This document shows, in pieces, positions 25,612 through 34,858 of a stretch of 64,000 nt of DNA. This stretch comes from Micromonospora kangleipakensis (lineage in GTDB: Bacteria > Actinomycetota > Actinomycetes > Mycobacteriales > Micromonosporaceae). A program made the translations under genes and the position numbers. The number at the start of each line of letters is the position of its first letter. Within the stretch, counting starts at the first letter, position 1. Where the stretch lies: NCBI RefSeq assembly GCF_004217615.1, contig NZ_SHLD01000001.1, positions 1,984,001 to 2,048,000 of the forward strand, given 5' to 3'. The notes under the pieces were generated by a model. That model saw nothing but the letters and a program-made list of their open reading frames with translations, was not told the DNA's origin and ran no database searches.

Positions 25612-26367
25612 GTGCCGGGAGGCAGACTCACCCAGCAGGAACGTCAGCAGATCGCGCTGGGGCTGGCCGACGGCCTCGCCTACGCGGAGATCGCCCGACG
25701 TCTCGACCGCCCCACCTCGACGATCACGCGTGAGGTGATGCGCAACGGCGGCCCCACCGCCTACCGCGCCGACCTGGCCCACCGCGCCACCGAACGCCGC
25801 GCCCACCGGCGCAAGCACACCCCGCCCCGGGAGCAGGGGGCGCTGGCGCAGGGCCACGGGCGCGACGACGAGGCCGTGCGTGAGTACGAGGAGGCGTTCA
25901 CCACCCTCCTGATGCAACAGGGCCTGCCCAAGATGATGGCTCGGGTGCTGACCTGCCTCTTTATCGCCGACGCGGGCAGCCTCACCGCGTCCGAACTCGT
26001 CCAGCACCTCCAGGTCAGCCCGGCGTCCGTCTCCAAGGCGATCGCGTTCCTCGAAGATCAGGGCCTCATCCGCCGGGAACGCGACGAACGCCGCCGCGAG
26101 CGCTACTTCGTCGACGACGACGTCTGGTACCAGTCGACGATCGCCAGCGCCCGCGGCACCGCCCAGGTCGCCGAGACCGCACGGCAGGGCGTCAGCGTCC
26201 TCGGCCCCGGCACCCCGGCCGCCGCCCGCCTCGAGAACATCGCCCGCTTCAGCGACTTCATCAGCGAGAGCATCCTCCGCGCCGCGGAGCAGGTCCGCGA
26301 AGTCCTCTACACGAAACCCGAAGCGAGCTCAGGCGGCACTGCCAAGCCAAGTTCAGACCGCGGATAG
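25612..26367 (+). CDS. GbsR/MarR-type regulator with an added IS30-like helix-turn-helix
   Basis: 251 residues from GTG 25612, supported by GAAGGGA 8 bases upstream. Residues 5-45 (L-T-Q-Q-E-R-Q-Q-I-A-L-G-L-A, then Y-A-E-I-A-R-R-L-D-R-P) resemble the HTH_38 domain of IS30 transposases. Residues about 95-190 are a winged helix of GbsR/MarR type (L-T-A-S-E-L-V-Q-H-L-Q-V-S-P-A-S-V-S-K-A-I). Two DNA-binding units in one chain could read two half-sites, in keeping with the compound operator region. Probable regulator of the divergent DUF4097-hydrolase operon and of itself. Confidence 0.82.
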   Translation: MPGGRLTQQERQQIALGLADGLAYAEIARRLDRPTSTITREVMRNGGPTAYRADLAHRATERRAHRRKHTPPREQGALAQGHGRDDEAVREYEEAFTTLLMQQGLPKMMARVLTCLFIADAGSLTASELVQHLQVSPASVSKAIAFLEDQGLIRRERDERRRERYFVDDDVWYQSTIASARGTAQVAETARQGVSVLGPGTPAAARLENIARFSDFISESILRAAEQVREVLYTKPEASSGGTAKPSSDRG

Positions 26368-26805
26368 ACAGCCGTCTTGATGATCACAGCCAGTGATGCC
26401 CACGCCGGCCCCTTCAACCTGAGCCGACCCCACCGCGCGCCCGCCAGACGGCCTCGTTCATGCAGGGGTCGGTGAGATCGGCAAGTCCTTCATCGCAGCT
26501 CCCTGGCTTCACTCACACAATGGATTCACTCAACGATGGCGGACTCCGGATAAGGGCGCACTCTCATGCCGCTGATCGCGCGTCTTGACCGGCGTCGAGG
26601 ATCGCATGCCTCAGCGATAGGCGGCACGCCAGTTACGCACCGTGACAGCCGAGCCCGGAGAGAGCCGGCCAACTGTCACCCTTCAAGTGAAGTCGATGTG
26701 TAACGGATCAAGTGCAGCCCGGCATCGCCGGTCGCCGGTCGCACACTGTCGAGTCTCAGGACGTCCGTGACAGAACAGTCTCGGGACGTGGGTGGCAATT
26801 TCCGG
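26368..26805. other. Gene-less stretch
   Basis: 438 bases between two genes that end here from opposite sides. No coding frame or clear hairpin with support; probably degraded insertion debris. Confidence 0.4.
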
Positions 26806-27981
26806 CTAGCCGGGTGGTGAGGGCGGCTCGGGTGGGCGTCCTCGGGCACGGGCTGCGTCGGATACGGCGATCGCGGCCAGGACGAGAGCAGCGGCGGCGG
26901 CGACCAGCACCGGCGGCAGGACGATCGTTGCCGGCGAGATGGCGGCGAGCACGAGGACCCCGGCCACGCGGTCTCGGGACACCCGGCCGAACACCGTGTA
27001 CTCGATGATGGCCCGTCCGGCGAGGAACAGTGCGGGTCCGCCGAGGATGACGGCGGCCCACGCCGGTGGTGTGTGCCCGAACGGGTGCTCGATTATGAGC
27101 TCGTCGCCGACGGAGATCGCGACGATGCCGGCGACCATGACCAGGTGGGCGTATACCGACGACACGGCAACGCGGAGCGGATCAGGGGCGGCGGCGACGG
27201 CCCCGCCCAACACCTCCCCGGCACGGTGGATGTAGATCCGCCACAGCAGCACCGTGGTCGCGAACGCCACCACGACCGCCGCGCTGCTGTCCGCAGCGAA
27301 GGAGTTGCTGCTGAGCCCCAGCCCCGTCACCAGGATCAGCTCGCCGAGCGCGATGATGAAGAACTGCCGATGCCGCTCGGCCAGGAGCCCGCCCGAGACC
27401 GAAAACTCCGCCGCGCTGGCGGGGCCCAGCTGCGGCGTGGGCCAGCCGAGTCTGGCCACCGTGTAGTCCACGGCCACCGCCAGCGCCCACAGCACCCCAC
27501 GCGGCCACCCCTGCATGAGGGCGCCCGCGAGCCACGGCACCGCCGACACGCCGAACCAGAACAGCACCCGCATCTCGGCACGCTGCCGCTCGTCGCCCCG
27601 CGTAAGGACCACGAGAAACAGGCTGCGACCGACCTGGACGGCGACGTACGCGCCGGCGAAGACCAGGCCATGGTCGCCGAACGCCTCAGGCGCCGCGGCC
27701 GCCAGCACCAAGCTGCCGAACATGGCCCCAATGGCCAGCACCTGTATCGCTGGCCGTCGGGGGTCGAACCTGTCGCTTACTCCCGCCGACTGGGTCCACA
27801 CCCACCACACGGCGAGCAGCAACACCAGCGTCTGGAAGGCGCCGCTCCAGTCCAGATGCTCCCGCAGCCCTTGTGAGAGCCGGAAGAGCGCGAAGACGAA
27901 CACCAGGTCGAAGAACAGGTCCAGGAACGTCGCCCGCTGCTCCTCCCGTCCCCGCAGCAGCCGGGCTGCGCCACTCGTCAT
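26806..27981 (-). CDS. Low temperature requirement protein A (LtrA) family membrane protein
   Basis: 391 residues with about ten hydrophobic segments. The N-terminal F-L-D-L-F-F-D-L-V-F-V-F-A signature is diagnostic of LtrA, and E-R-H-R-Q-F-F-I-I-A-L-G-E-L-I-L-V-T-G matches the conserved central repeat. LtrA was named from a Listeria cold-growth mutant; its biochemical role is unresolved. Monocistronic. Integral inner-membrane protein. Confidence 0.9.
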   Translation of the reverse strand: MTSGAARLLRGREEQRATFLDLFFDLVFVFALFRLSQGLREHLDWSGAFQTLVLLLAVWWVWTQSAGVSDRFDPRRPAIQVLAIGAMFGSLVLAAAAPEAFGDHGLVFAGAYVAVQVGRSLFLVVLTRGDERQRAEMRVLFWFGVSAVPWLAGALMQGWPRGVLWALAVAVDYTVARLGWPTPQLGPASAAEFSVSGGLLAERHRQFFIIALGELILVTGLGLSSNSFAADSSAAVVVAFATTVLLWRIYIHRAGEVLGGAVAAAPDPLRVAVSSVYAHLVMVAGIVAISVGDELIIEHPFGHTPPAWAAVILGGPALFLAGRAIIEYTVFGRVSRDRVAGVLVLAAISPATIVLPPVLVAAAAALVLAAIAVSDAARARGRPPEPPSPPG

Positions 27982-28326
27982 CGGTTCGCCCCGTTTCTGC
28001 CACTCCTGTCCGCCTCTGACAGTCGTACCACCCGGCAGCGCTGGTGGATGCGGATGTGCTGCTGCGGCCCCGGGGGTCGAACGGCCTCGCCCGTGGCGTG
28101 CGACGGTAGAGGCCGATCAGTTCCTTCCAGCCGTCGCCGCCGGTTCTGATCAGGTCGTCGACCTTGGCCAGCCGTCGGGCCAGTGCCGGAGCACGTGCGC
28201 TGGCGAGTGAAGCGTCATCCGCGATTCCAGCGCGGAGGGGCTGATCTCCACCGCCCTGGTCGGGTACGCACATCTGCCGCGCGGAGTTCGCTAGCACTGA
28301 CCGTGACTGGTGACGCACCGTGAGGT
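27982..28326. other. Gene-less stretch before the tyrosine recombinase
   Basis: A minus-strand frame (A-K-V-D-D-L-I-R-T-G-G-D-G-W-K-E-L) looks coding-like for about 60 codons but has no start signal and no recognised family; possibly the relic of a gene lost at insertion. Confidence 0.35.
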
Positions 28327-29244
28327 ATGACTACCTCTCCCGCTTCCAGTGCCGGTGCCGTCTCTCCTGAACATGTCGTGCTGCGTGCGGCAGTGGCTGC
28401 CTACCTTGGTCGGTACCGGGGTGCCTCGCGGCTACACACCGAGTCCGACCTGCGGATTTTCCTGACCTGGTGCGTGGGCCCGGACCTGAACCCGCTGTCG
28501 GCCGCACGCGCGGACATCGAACGGTACGTACGCTGGCTCCAGGACGTACGCCGCTACCAGCCCTCGACCGTCTCCCGCCGCCTGTCGGTGGTAGTCGGCT
28601 TCTACCGCGTCTGCGTCATCGACGGCATCCTGCCGCACTCACCAGCCGACTACGTCCGCAGACCGGTAGTACCACCCGAATCACCCACCCTCGGGCTGGG
28701 CCACCTCCAGTTCGAAGCCCTGATCACCACCGCACGGCAGTCGGCCAACCCGAACGACTTCGCCCTGATCGCCATGCTCGGACTGCTCGGGTTGCGGATC
28801 TTCGAAGCTTGCGGCGCCACCATCCGTGACATCGGCGAGGAACACGGCCACCGCGTCCTGCGCGTACGCGGCAAGGGCGGCAAAGTCGTCCTCATCCCGC
28901 TCCCGCCCGCCGTGGCCAGGGCCGTCGACCGTGCCGTCGACGGCCGCCTCGATGGTCCGATCCTGCGCAACACCCTCGGTGCGCGGATGGACCGACACGC
29001 CGCAACCCGCCGGCTCCGGCATCTGGCGGCCAGCGCCGGGATCCGGATGCCGAGGATGCACCCGCACATGCTGCGTCACACCTTCGTCACGATGATGCTC
29101 GACGCCGGCGTGAGCCTGCGCGACGTACAGATCGCCGCCCGTCACGCCGATCCGCGGACGACCATGCGTTACGACCGCGCCCGCAAGAACCTCGATCGGC
29201 ACCCGAACTACATCCTCGCCGCCTACATGGCCTCCGGGACCTAG
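28327..29244 (+). CDS. Tyrosine-type site-specific recombinase/integrase
   Basis: 305 residues, complete. N-terminal SAM-like core-binding domain (about 15-110), then the catalytic domain with Arg157 (G-L-L-G-L-R-I-F-E-A), Lys in R-G-K-G-G-K (183-186), His247 and Arg250 (H-M-L-R-H-T-F), His273 (A-R-H-A-D-P-R-T-T) and the nucleophile Tyr282 (M-R-Y-D-R-A). All catalytic positions are present, so it should be active. It is not next to any of the four tRNA remnants, and its own attachment site is not seen. XerC/D-like length. Confidence 0.9.
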   Translation: MTTSPASSAGAVSPEHVVLRAAVAAYLGRYRGASRLHTESDLRIFLTWCVGPDLNPLSAARADIERYVRWLQDVRRYQPSTVSRRLSVVVGFYRVCVIDGILPHSPADYVRRPVVPPESPTLGLGHLQFEALITTARQSANPNDFALIAMLGLLGLRIFEACGATIRDIGEEHGHRVLRVRGKGGKVVLIPLPPAVARAVDRAVDGRLDGPILRNTLGARMDRHAATRRLRHLAASAGIRMPRMHPHMLRHTFVTMMLDAGVSLRDVQIAARHADPRTTMRYDRARKNLDRHPNYILAAYMASGT

Positions 29245-29314
29245 TGACCACGACACAATCGGATCTGCCGATGACGGTGCGCCGGGGATGCCTTCTGGTT
29301 GTGCGAGGAAGACC

Positions 29315-29734
29315 CTACGCGAGATCCAACAGGTGCATCTCGCCGCTGCGGATCATCCAGTCGTCCCAGTAGCCGAGCCGCCCGCACGCGACACAGCGGC
29401 TCGTGATGGCGATCGCTCGGATTCCGTCACCATCGGCATAGAGGGAGTAGCCCACCATAACGTTGAAGTCCTCTTCGTCGCCGTCACCGTCGCACTCGCA
29501 GACCATGATGCCGGACCTGGTGTCATCCCAGTACTCGCCGCTGTCCGCGATGAAGTGCTCCGCACCGCAACCACGGCATATGCGCTTCGCCGCGTGCTCC
29601 TCGAGATCACCATGAACGCCGAAGACATGTCCGCCGCACTTCGCGCACCTACACAGCCGTACCTCATGCACGTCGTAACCCTCAGCGCCCTGCGCCATTG
29701 CGTACTCGGTGAGGTCCTCGAGGCTCTCGCCCAT
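29315..29734 (-). CDS. Cys-rich zinc-ribbon-like hypothetical protein
   Basis: 139 residues, acidic, with four Cys clusters: C-R-C-A-K-C-G-G (about 28-35), C-R-G-C-G (about 53-57), C-E-C-D-G-D-G-D (about 79-86) and C-V-A-C-G (about 113-117). Spacing suggests two zinc ribbons. No signal peptide. Not recognised beyond that; resembles small actinobacterial proteins of unknown role. Codon usage is ordinary. Start chosen at the first ATG of the frame. Confidence 0.65.
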   Translation of the reverse strand: MGESLEDLTEYAMAQGAEGYDVHEVRLCRCAKCGGHVFGVHGDLEEHAAKRICRGCGAEHFIADSGEYWDDTRSGIMVCECDGDGDEEDFNVMVGYSLYADGDGIRAIAITSRCVACGRLGYWDDWMIRSGEMHLLDLA

Positions 29735-29896
29735 CGGCCGCCGTCGGCTTCGCTGATCACCACAGCCGCCATCTCACCATGCCGGGGCCCTCGCCGCGAG
29801 GCGCACGCTCACTGCCGCCGACCGAGCATGGCCTCTTCCGCCGACGGGCCCGACCCGGCGCCACCGCCAATGGGGGATTTGGGCGGGTCGCGGCGG

Positions 29897-30547
29897 TCAG
29901 CGGGTCGCGGCGGCTACCCGTAGCCCCAGGGCGATGAGCACGGTGCCGCTGACCGCTTCCAGTCGACGGCGGATCACCGGTCTGCGGAACCACGCGCCCG
30001 CTCGCCCGACCACGGCCGCCAGACCGAGGTACAGGACGATCTCGACAGCTACCTGGAGCAGTGCAAGGAGGGCGGTGGTCGCAAACAACGGCCGGTCGGC
30101 CGGCACGAACTGGGGGTAGAACGCGATCATGAACACGGCGGCCTTCGGGTTGGCGAGCATCACCAACGCACCCTCGCCGAAGGGCTTCCACCAGCCCCGC
30201 TTCGGGTTGGACAGCAGGTCCTCGGTCGGCTCCTGGACCGACCCCAGCTTCCGGCTCTGCCAGGCGGTCCGCCACGCCTTGACTCCTAGATAGATCAGGA
30301 ATCCCGCGCCGATCACCCGCAGGACAATGAAGGCTGCTTCCGAAGCGGCAACCATGGCTGCCAGACCAGCGGCGGCGAACAACGCCCAGAGGTAGAGACC
30401 GGCCTCCAGTCCCAGCACGGTCGGCACCGCTCCGACGAATCCGCGCAGCGCGGCCCGACGCATGATCAGCGCCATCGCAGGACCTGGAGATGCCGAGATC
30501 AGCACAACGGCAACAACGAAGGCAGGTAGCGAGGCGACGAGATCCAT
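29897..30547 (-). CDS. LysE/RhtB-family amino-acid exporter
   Basis: 216 residues, six predicted membrane helices. The N-terminal S-P-G-P-A-M-A-L-I signature (about 19-27) and L-G-V-K-A-W-R (about 67-73) are typical of LysE/RhtB translocators, which export amino acids or derivatives using the proton gradient. Stands alone; substrate not predictable. Confidence 0.9.
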   Translation of the reverse strand: MDLVASLPAFVVAVVLISASPGPAMALIMRRAALRGFVGAVPTVLGLEAGLYLWALFAAAGLAAMVAASEAAFIVLRVIGAGFLIYLGVKAWRTAWQSRKLGSVQEPTEDLLSNPKRGWWKPFGEGALVMLANPKAAVFMIAFYPQFVPADRPLFATTALLALLQVAVEIVLYLGLAAVVGRAGAWFRRPVIRRRLEAVSGTVLIALGLRVAAATR

Positions 30548-30742
30548 TAGTGGATCATCCCGGCTGGCGCCGCCCCGCTCAATCCCTTTCCCAAGCCAGC
30601 CGACTGCCGCTGAGGATCATGGCGCGGGAGAAGAAGACCAGGTTCGAGGCGCGCCCGGCGAGCCGGCGCATCAAGTAGCCGCTAATCGGGCGCTGGTCGT
30701 GCGGGACAATGGTGCACGGTCATGCCGAGATGAGTGCGTCGC

Positions 30743-31210
30743 CTATGGCGTGGAGGCAACGACGAGGCTGTGGGAGTAGACCGTATTGGTGCCTGCCGCA
30801 GCCGTATCGGTCGGCACCGAGTAGGAGATCAGGATCGTGCCCACCACGAGCGCGATGATGCCTGCGGCCCAACCGATGAGCAGGCCCAGGCCGAGGCTGC
30901 GGTCACCACGGAAGACCAGCCAACCACCCGTCAGGACACAGCCGGCGAACAGCGCCAGTTGAAGGAGGATTACGAGACAATCCACCATGAATAATGAGTC
31001 GGGCGTCGCGTAGTAGATGAACGTGTAAAAGGAAAGGAGCCACAGGCCACTTGCGGGTACGTGGCCGACAACCGCGATACCGATACCGGCGGCGAACCGC
31101 CCACGCCGGATTGGCGCTGGGCGTGCCGGCGGTTCTGGCGGGAACGGTGGCGCCTTGGGCAACGATCCTGTCCACTGCGGATCGGATGATGACGGAGACG
31201 GGACGGCCAT
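30743..31210 (-). CDS. Small membrane protein (hypothetical)
   Basis: 155 residues from the ATG at 31210. A Pro-rich cytoplasmic N-terminus (P-F-P-P-E-P-P-A-R-P-A-P) is followed by three hydrophobic segments, near residues 42-65, 72-97 and 105-130. No family recognised. Pro-rich tail plus helices is a common actinobacterial layout of unknown role. The frame extends upstream but without a better start. Confidence 0.6.
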   Translation of the reverse strand: MAVPSPSSSDPQWTGSLPKAPPFPPEPPARPAPIRRGRFAAGIGIAVVGHVPASGLWLLSFYTFIYYATPDSLFMVDCLVILLQLALFAGCVLTGGWLVFRGDRSLGLGLLIGWAAGIIALVVGTILISYSVPTDTAAAGTNTVYSHSLVVASTP

Positions 31211-31458
31211 CACGAGGATCCTCGACGGCCACGTGCTGGCGTCGTAAGCCAGGCTGTGCCAGCGCACGGGGAGATCCGGAGCATGGCACTGACACTACGC
31301 AGAGCCGGTGTGGTCGGCGGCCCCTCCCGCTCGGCGCACGGTCCCATCAACGACGGTTGGTCCGGCAGCATTGAGAGATGGGCGGGAAGCGCTTTCTATG
31401 CCGCGATCCGGTCGTGCCATCAGTGGTGGTCCTGACGCCGTCTGAGAAAGTGTGGTCT

Positions 31459-32109
31459 ATGACGGCACAGGCAGCGCTCAGGGCCGCGCTACGTGACGTG
31501 GTCGCACCGGCAGCAAGGGCCGACGGCTTCAAGGGCTCCGCGCCCACCTGGCGGATAACCAATGCTCAAGGTGACTGGGCGGTGGTCGACGTGCAGTCGT
31601 CCGCGTACAGCACCTCGGAGTCACTGCGGTGCGTCATCAATCTGGCTGTTGCGCCCGCGCCATGGCTTGCTTGGCAGCAGCAATCTCTTGGGTCACTCCC
31701 CAAAGCAATTAGCGAGTCGCTGGGGTTGTACCGCCTGCGACTGCACCCCACCGGGACGCCTCCGGGCAGGGACGGCTGGTGGGAGATCAGCGGCGAGCGA
31801 GACGCATCGGCGGCGGCAACCGATATGACCAGGCAACTGGCGATTCACGGCTGGCCAACCCTGAAGCGGCTGATGGACCGTGACGCACTACTCGACCAGA
31901 TCCGCTCCGGGGACCTCGGATACATGAAAGCCAAGAACTTCCCAGTCTTCTTTGCTCGGGCCGAGGCCCTCATGCTCGCCGAGAACGGCTCCAACCCACG
32001 GATCGAAGAACTCCTGGCTGATGCCACCGCTAACGTCATGCCTGCCCAGCATGACAACGCTGTGAGATTCGCCGAATGGGTGCGGAACCGCGCTGCACGC
32101 TCTGAATGA
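31459..32109 (+). CDS. DUF4304-family protein
   Basis: 216 residues from ATG 31459 (M-T-A-Q-A-A-L-R-A-A-L-R-D-V-V). The pattern G-F-K-G-S-A-P-T-W-R-I (about 26-36) followed by V-V-D-V-Q-S-S is the DUF4304 signature. The first ATG of the frame, 27 codons upstream, is less likely. Function of the family unknown; members appear near toxin-immunity loci, but nothing here shows such a role. Confidence 0.72.
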   Translation: MTAQAALRAALRDVVAPAARADGFKGSAPTWRITNAQGDWAVVDVQSSAYSTSESLRCVINLAVAPAPWLAWQQQSLGSLPKAISESLGLYRLRLHPTGTPPGRDGWWEISGERDASAAATDMTRQLAIHGWPTLKRLMDRDALLDQIRSGDLGYMKAKNFPVFFARAEALMLAENGSNPRIEELLADATANVMPAQHDNAVRFAEWVRNRAARSE

Positions 32110-32192
32110 TCGTCCTGGCGACGTCCGCACATGGCCGCCATGCGCGCGCACTGGGCCGTCGAAGGCATACACAGGGTGCTGCCCCGGGGAGC

Positions 32193-32894
32193 TCAGGCCG
32201 CCCTGAGCCAGCGGCCGTGGAGGTCCTCGTAACGGAGCGGGTCGACGGCGGCCGGGTCGTCCAGGAGGGTAACCAGCAGGGCGCCGTTCGGGAGTCGGCG
32301 CGTGCGAGCGGCGACCTCGGGCAGCCGGGGCGGTGGCAGACGGCCGTCGGGGCCGAGGTAGGTCCACCAGCCGAGCTCAGCCGGCCAACCACCGGCCGGG
32401 TGCAGTGCGTCGTGGATGCCCCATTCCCATATCTGATCACTCGACCATTCGTCGAGGACTCGACCGACGTCGGCGTTCAGACGCTGCGCGACATCAAGCC
32501 ACAAGCCGGTCAGGCGACCGTGCAGCTCGCGGAAGGTGTCCGCCTCGGACACCGGGCGGCGATAGCAGAAGCATGCGTCCAGCGCCCAGACGAGGCGCCC
32601 GTCTTCCCAGTTTACGAAGATGTCGATGTCGCCGTTCGTCCAGAACTTACCGTGCTCCGCGCCCGTCGCCATTGCGGCGACCGCCGTGTCGGGATCCTCG
32701 ACCGTGCGTAGGTCGGCGTCGGGATTGGTGAAGAGGTTGATCAACCCATCGGGACGCTGCGGGCGCAGGTCCCGCTCAGCTGCCAGTGCATACAACCCGC
32801 GAAGAGCCGGCCCGGCCGCCACGGGTACCCGCAGTTCCCAGATCCAGTCCGACCCCACGACCGCATAGTGCCGATCCGTCTCTATCCAGGGCAA
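32193..32894 (-). CDS. Hypothetical protein, Trp-rich
   Basis: 233 residues, no signal peptide or membrane segment. Aromatic-rich core (W-T-N-G-D-I-D-I-F-V-N-W-E-D-G-R and D-Q-I-W-E-W-G-I-H-D). Not recognised. The gene begins 40 bases from the left end of the IS5 element, so its upstream control region was split by that insertion. Confidence 0.6.
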   Translation of the reverse strand: MPWIETDRHYAVVGSDWIWELRVPVAAGPALRGLYALAAERDLRPQRPDGLINLFTNPDADLRTVEDPDTAVAAMATGAEHGKFWTNGDIDIFVNWEDGRLVWALDACFCYRRPVSEADTFRELHGRLTGLWLDVAQRLNADVGRVLDEWSSDQIWEWGIHDALHPAGGWPAELGWWTYLGPDGRLPPPRLPEVAARTRRLPNGALLVTLLDDPAAVDPLRYEDLHGRWLRAA

Positions 32895-32934
32895 GCCGAA
32901 TACAAGATCCGCTCATGCCGGCGTCCCGCTCTAA

Positions 32935-33975
32935 GAGCCTGGTAAATAAGGGTTTTAGGTGCCTTGGTGGCGGGCGAGGCGGCGGGTCATGACGATGATC
33001 ATGGCCCATTGGACCATCGCGGCGTGGTGGTCGGGTAGCCGTTCGTAGTCGCGGACGGTGCGTCGGCACCGGTTGATCCAGGAGAACGTGCGCTCGACCG
33101 CCCATCTGCGGTGCAGGACGACGAAGGTGGTCTGCCCGGCGAGCTTCGCGACGATCTGCACGGTCAGGGTGAGGTGGGCGGTGGCCCAGTCGACGAGCCG
33201 GCCCGCGTAGCCGCTGTCGGCCCAGGTCAGGCTGATGGTGGGGAAGCAGGCGCGTAGCGCCCGCAGCAGGGGTCGGGCGGCGTCGCGGTCCTGCACCTGC
33301 GCGCCGGTGACCAGGACCGCCAGCAGCAGTCCGCAGGTGTCCACGGCGATGTGGCGTTTGCGGCCGTTGACCTTCTTCCCCGCGTCATAGCCACGCCCGC
33401 CCCGGCCGACGGTCTCCGCGCCCCGTACCGACTGGGAGTCGACCAGCGCAGCCGTCGGCTGCCGGTTGCGACCCTCGACCTGTTCGCGGACCTGTTCCCG
33501 CAGGCTGTTGTGCATGCGGTTGAGCGTTCCGTCGCGGGTCCAGGTCGTGAAGTAGTGGTAGACGAGCTTGTGGTGCGGGAAGTCGGCAGGCAGCGCGTCC
33601 CACTGGCAGCCGGTCCGGTCGAGGTAACGGATCGCGTCCACGATGTCCCGGCGGGGGTAGGTGATCGGCCGGCCGCGTCCGCTCCCGGCCGGCACGTGCG
33701 GAGCCAGGACCTGCCATTCGGCATCCGAGGTGTCGGACGGATAGTGCCGTGGCCGGGCGGTGGGCAGGTGATCGTCAACGGTGGCCGGGGTGGCGGATGC
33801 GGCGACGCCGGCGACAAGGTATACAGACAGGGTTGGGCCTTCGGTCGTGCTGGTTTAGTCGCCTTTGCTCGTATCCGAAGGCCCTTCCCCATGTCACGCC
33901 GCCACGCCGGGGCCGTCACGATTGTCGATCTTCGCCAGGACCGGCGACCGCCCGAACCCCTTATTTACCAGGCTC
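32935..33975. mobile_element. IS5-family insertion sequence (1041 bp, complete)
   Basis: Ends are perfect inverted repeats (GAGCCTGGTAAATAAGGG at 32935; complement ending at 33975). A 3-base duplication TAA flanks it (32932-32934 and 33976-33978), as for the IS1031-like branch of IS5. Rejoining the flanks gives CCGCTC-TAA-GAGCGG, so it landed in the centre of a palindrome. Confidence 0.9.
32955..33776 (-). CDS. IS5-family transposase
   Basis: Family-like sequence begins near 33776 (P-R-H-Y-P-S-D-T-S-D-A-E-W), but no ATG, GTG or TTG in frame is evident before GTG 33695, so the start is uncertain. DDE residues: L-V-D-S-Q-S-V-R-G (first Asp), T-W-A-D-S-G-Y-A-G (second Asp) and R-W-A-V-E-R-T-F-S-W (Glu). 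About 246 residues from the GTG, 270 with the upstream part. No internal stops, so it may be active if a non-standard start is used. Confidence 0.82.
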   Translation of the reverse strand, partial: DDHLPTARPRHYPSDTSDAEWQVLAPHVPAGSGRGRPITYPRRDIVDAIRYLDRTGCQWDALPADFPHHKLVYHYFTTWTRDGTLNRMHNSLREQVREQVEGRNRQPTAALVDSQSVRGAETVGRGGRGYDAGKKVNGRKRHIAVDTCGLLLAVLVTGAQVQDRDAARPLLRALRACFPTISLTWADSGYAGRLVDWATAHLTLTVQIVAKLAGQTTFVVLHRRWAVERTFSWINRCRRTVRDYERLPDHHAAMVQWAMIIVMTRRLARHQGT

Positions 33976-34141
33976 TAAGAGCGGCCCCTGCTGAACAGCA
34001 TCCTCAATTGCCGCATCCGCGCGCTACCCACAGTCACGGCGAGCTGGGGCGGCCGGGATGCGGATCTGCCGAAGAGCGGATGTCCGATCTCGGCGAGTTC
34101 CTGTTGACCTCAACCAGAGTTCAGATGCTTCACTGTCGGCC

Positions 34142-34858
34142 ATGGATCTTGACGGTCTGCGCGTCGCTATCACCGGCGCCGCACGTGACACGGGACGACT
34201 ACTGGCCGAGGCCTTCGCCGAGCGCGGTGCACAGATCTTCCTCTCGGCCCGCGACCTTGTGGCGGCCGAGCATGTTGCGGATGCGATCAACCAGCGGGGG
34301 CCAGGTCGGGCTGATGCGTTTCGCTGCGACCTCGCCGTACCGGATTCGGTGCGCGCGTTCGCCGCGGCCTTGGCCGGTCGGACGAAGCACCTCGATGTGC
34401 TGATCAACAATGGTGCCGCATACATCGAAGGTGACGACCTGGGAGACGTCTCGGACGACAAGATCGAAAGCGTGATGGCTGCGGGCGGGACCGGCACCGT
34501 GCTGTTGACCAAACATCTGCTGCCGCTGCTGCGGGCATCGTCGCGGCCCGACATCGTCAACATGATCTCTGCTTGCGGCGAGGTGGGGCACCGCCGTTCG
34601 GGCGCGCATCCCGCGTTCTACGCCGCCAAGCATGCCCACGCCGGGCTTGCTGAGATCCTGTCGCACCGGCTCCGGCCAGAAGGGATCCGGGTGATTTCAC
34701 TGTTTCCGCCGGACTTCGTTCAGGACGGGCCCCGACAGGCGAACAGCGACCTCACTGCGCGGTCGGTCATCGACTGCGTGCTCTTCGCGGTTGGCCAACC
34801 ACGAGACTGCTTCATTCGCGAGTTCCACTTCGAGCAGGTACAGCGGCCACACCCCTGA
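34142..34858 (+). CDS. Short-chain dehydrogenase/reductase (SDR)
   Basis: 238 residues from ATG 34142. Classical SDR layout: T-G-A-A-R-D-T-G-R (coenzyme binding, with D where Gly is usual), L-I-N-N-G-A-A (about 85-91), catalytic Ser in M-I-S-A-C-G and Y-A-A-K-H (Tyr/Lys pair about 160-164). NAD(P)-dependent oxidoreductase of unknown substrate, cytoplasmic. Nothing in the neighbourhood assigns it to a pathway; the IS5 element ends 165 bases upstream. Confidence 0.85.
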   Translation: MDLDGLRVAITGAARDTGRLLAEAFAERGAQIFLSARDLVAAEHVADAINQRGPGRADAFRCDLAVPDSVRAFAAALAGRTKHLDVLINNGAAYIEGDDLGDVSDDKIESVMAAGGTGTVLLTKHLLPLLRASSRPDIVNMISACGEVGHRRSGAHPAFYAAKHAHAGLAEILSHRLRPEGIRVISLFPPDFVQDGPRQANSDLTARSVIDCVLFAVGQPRDCFIREFHFEQVQRPHP

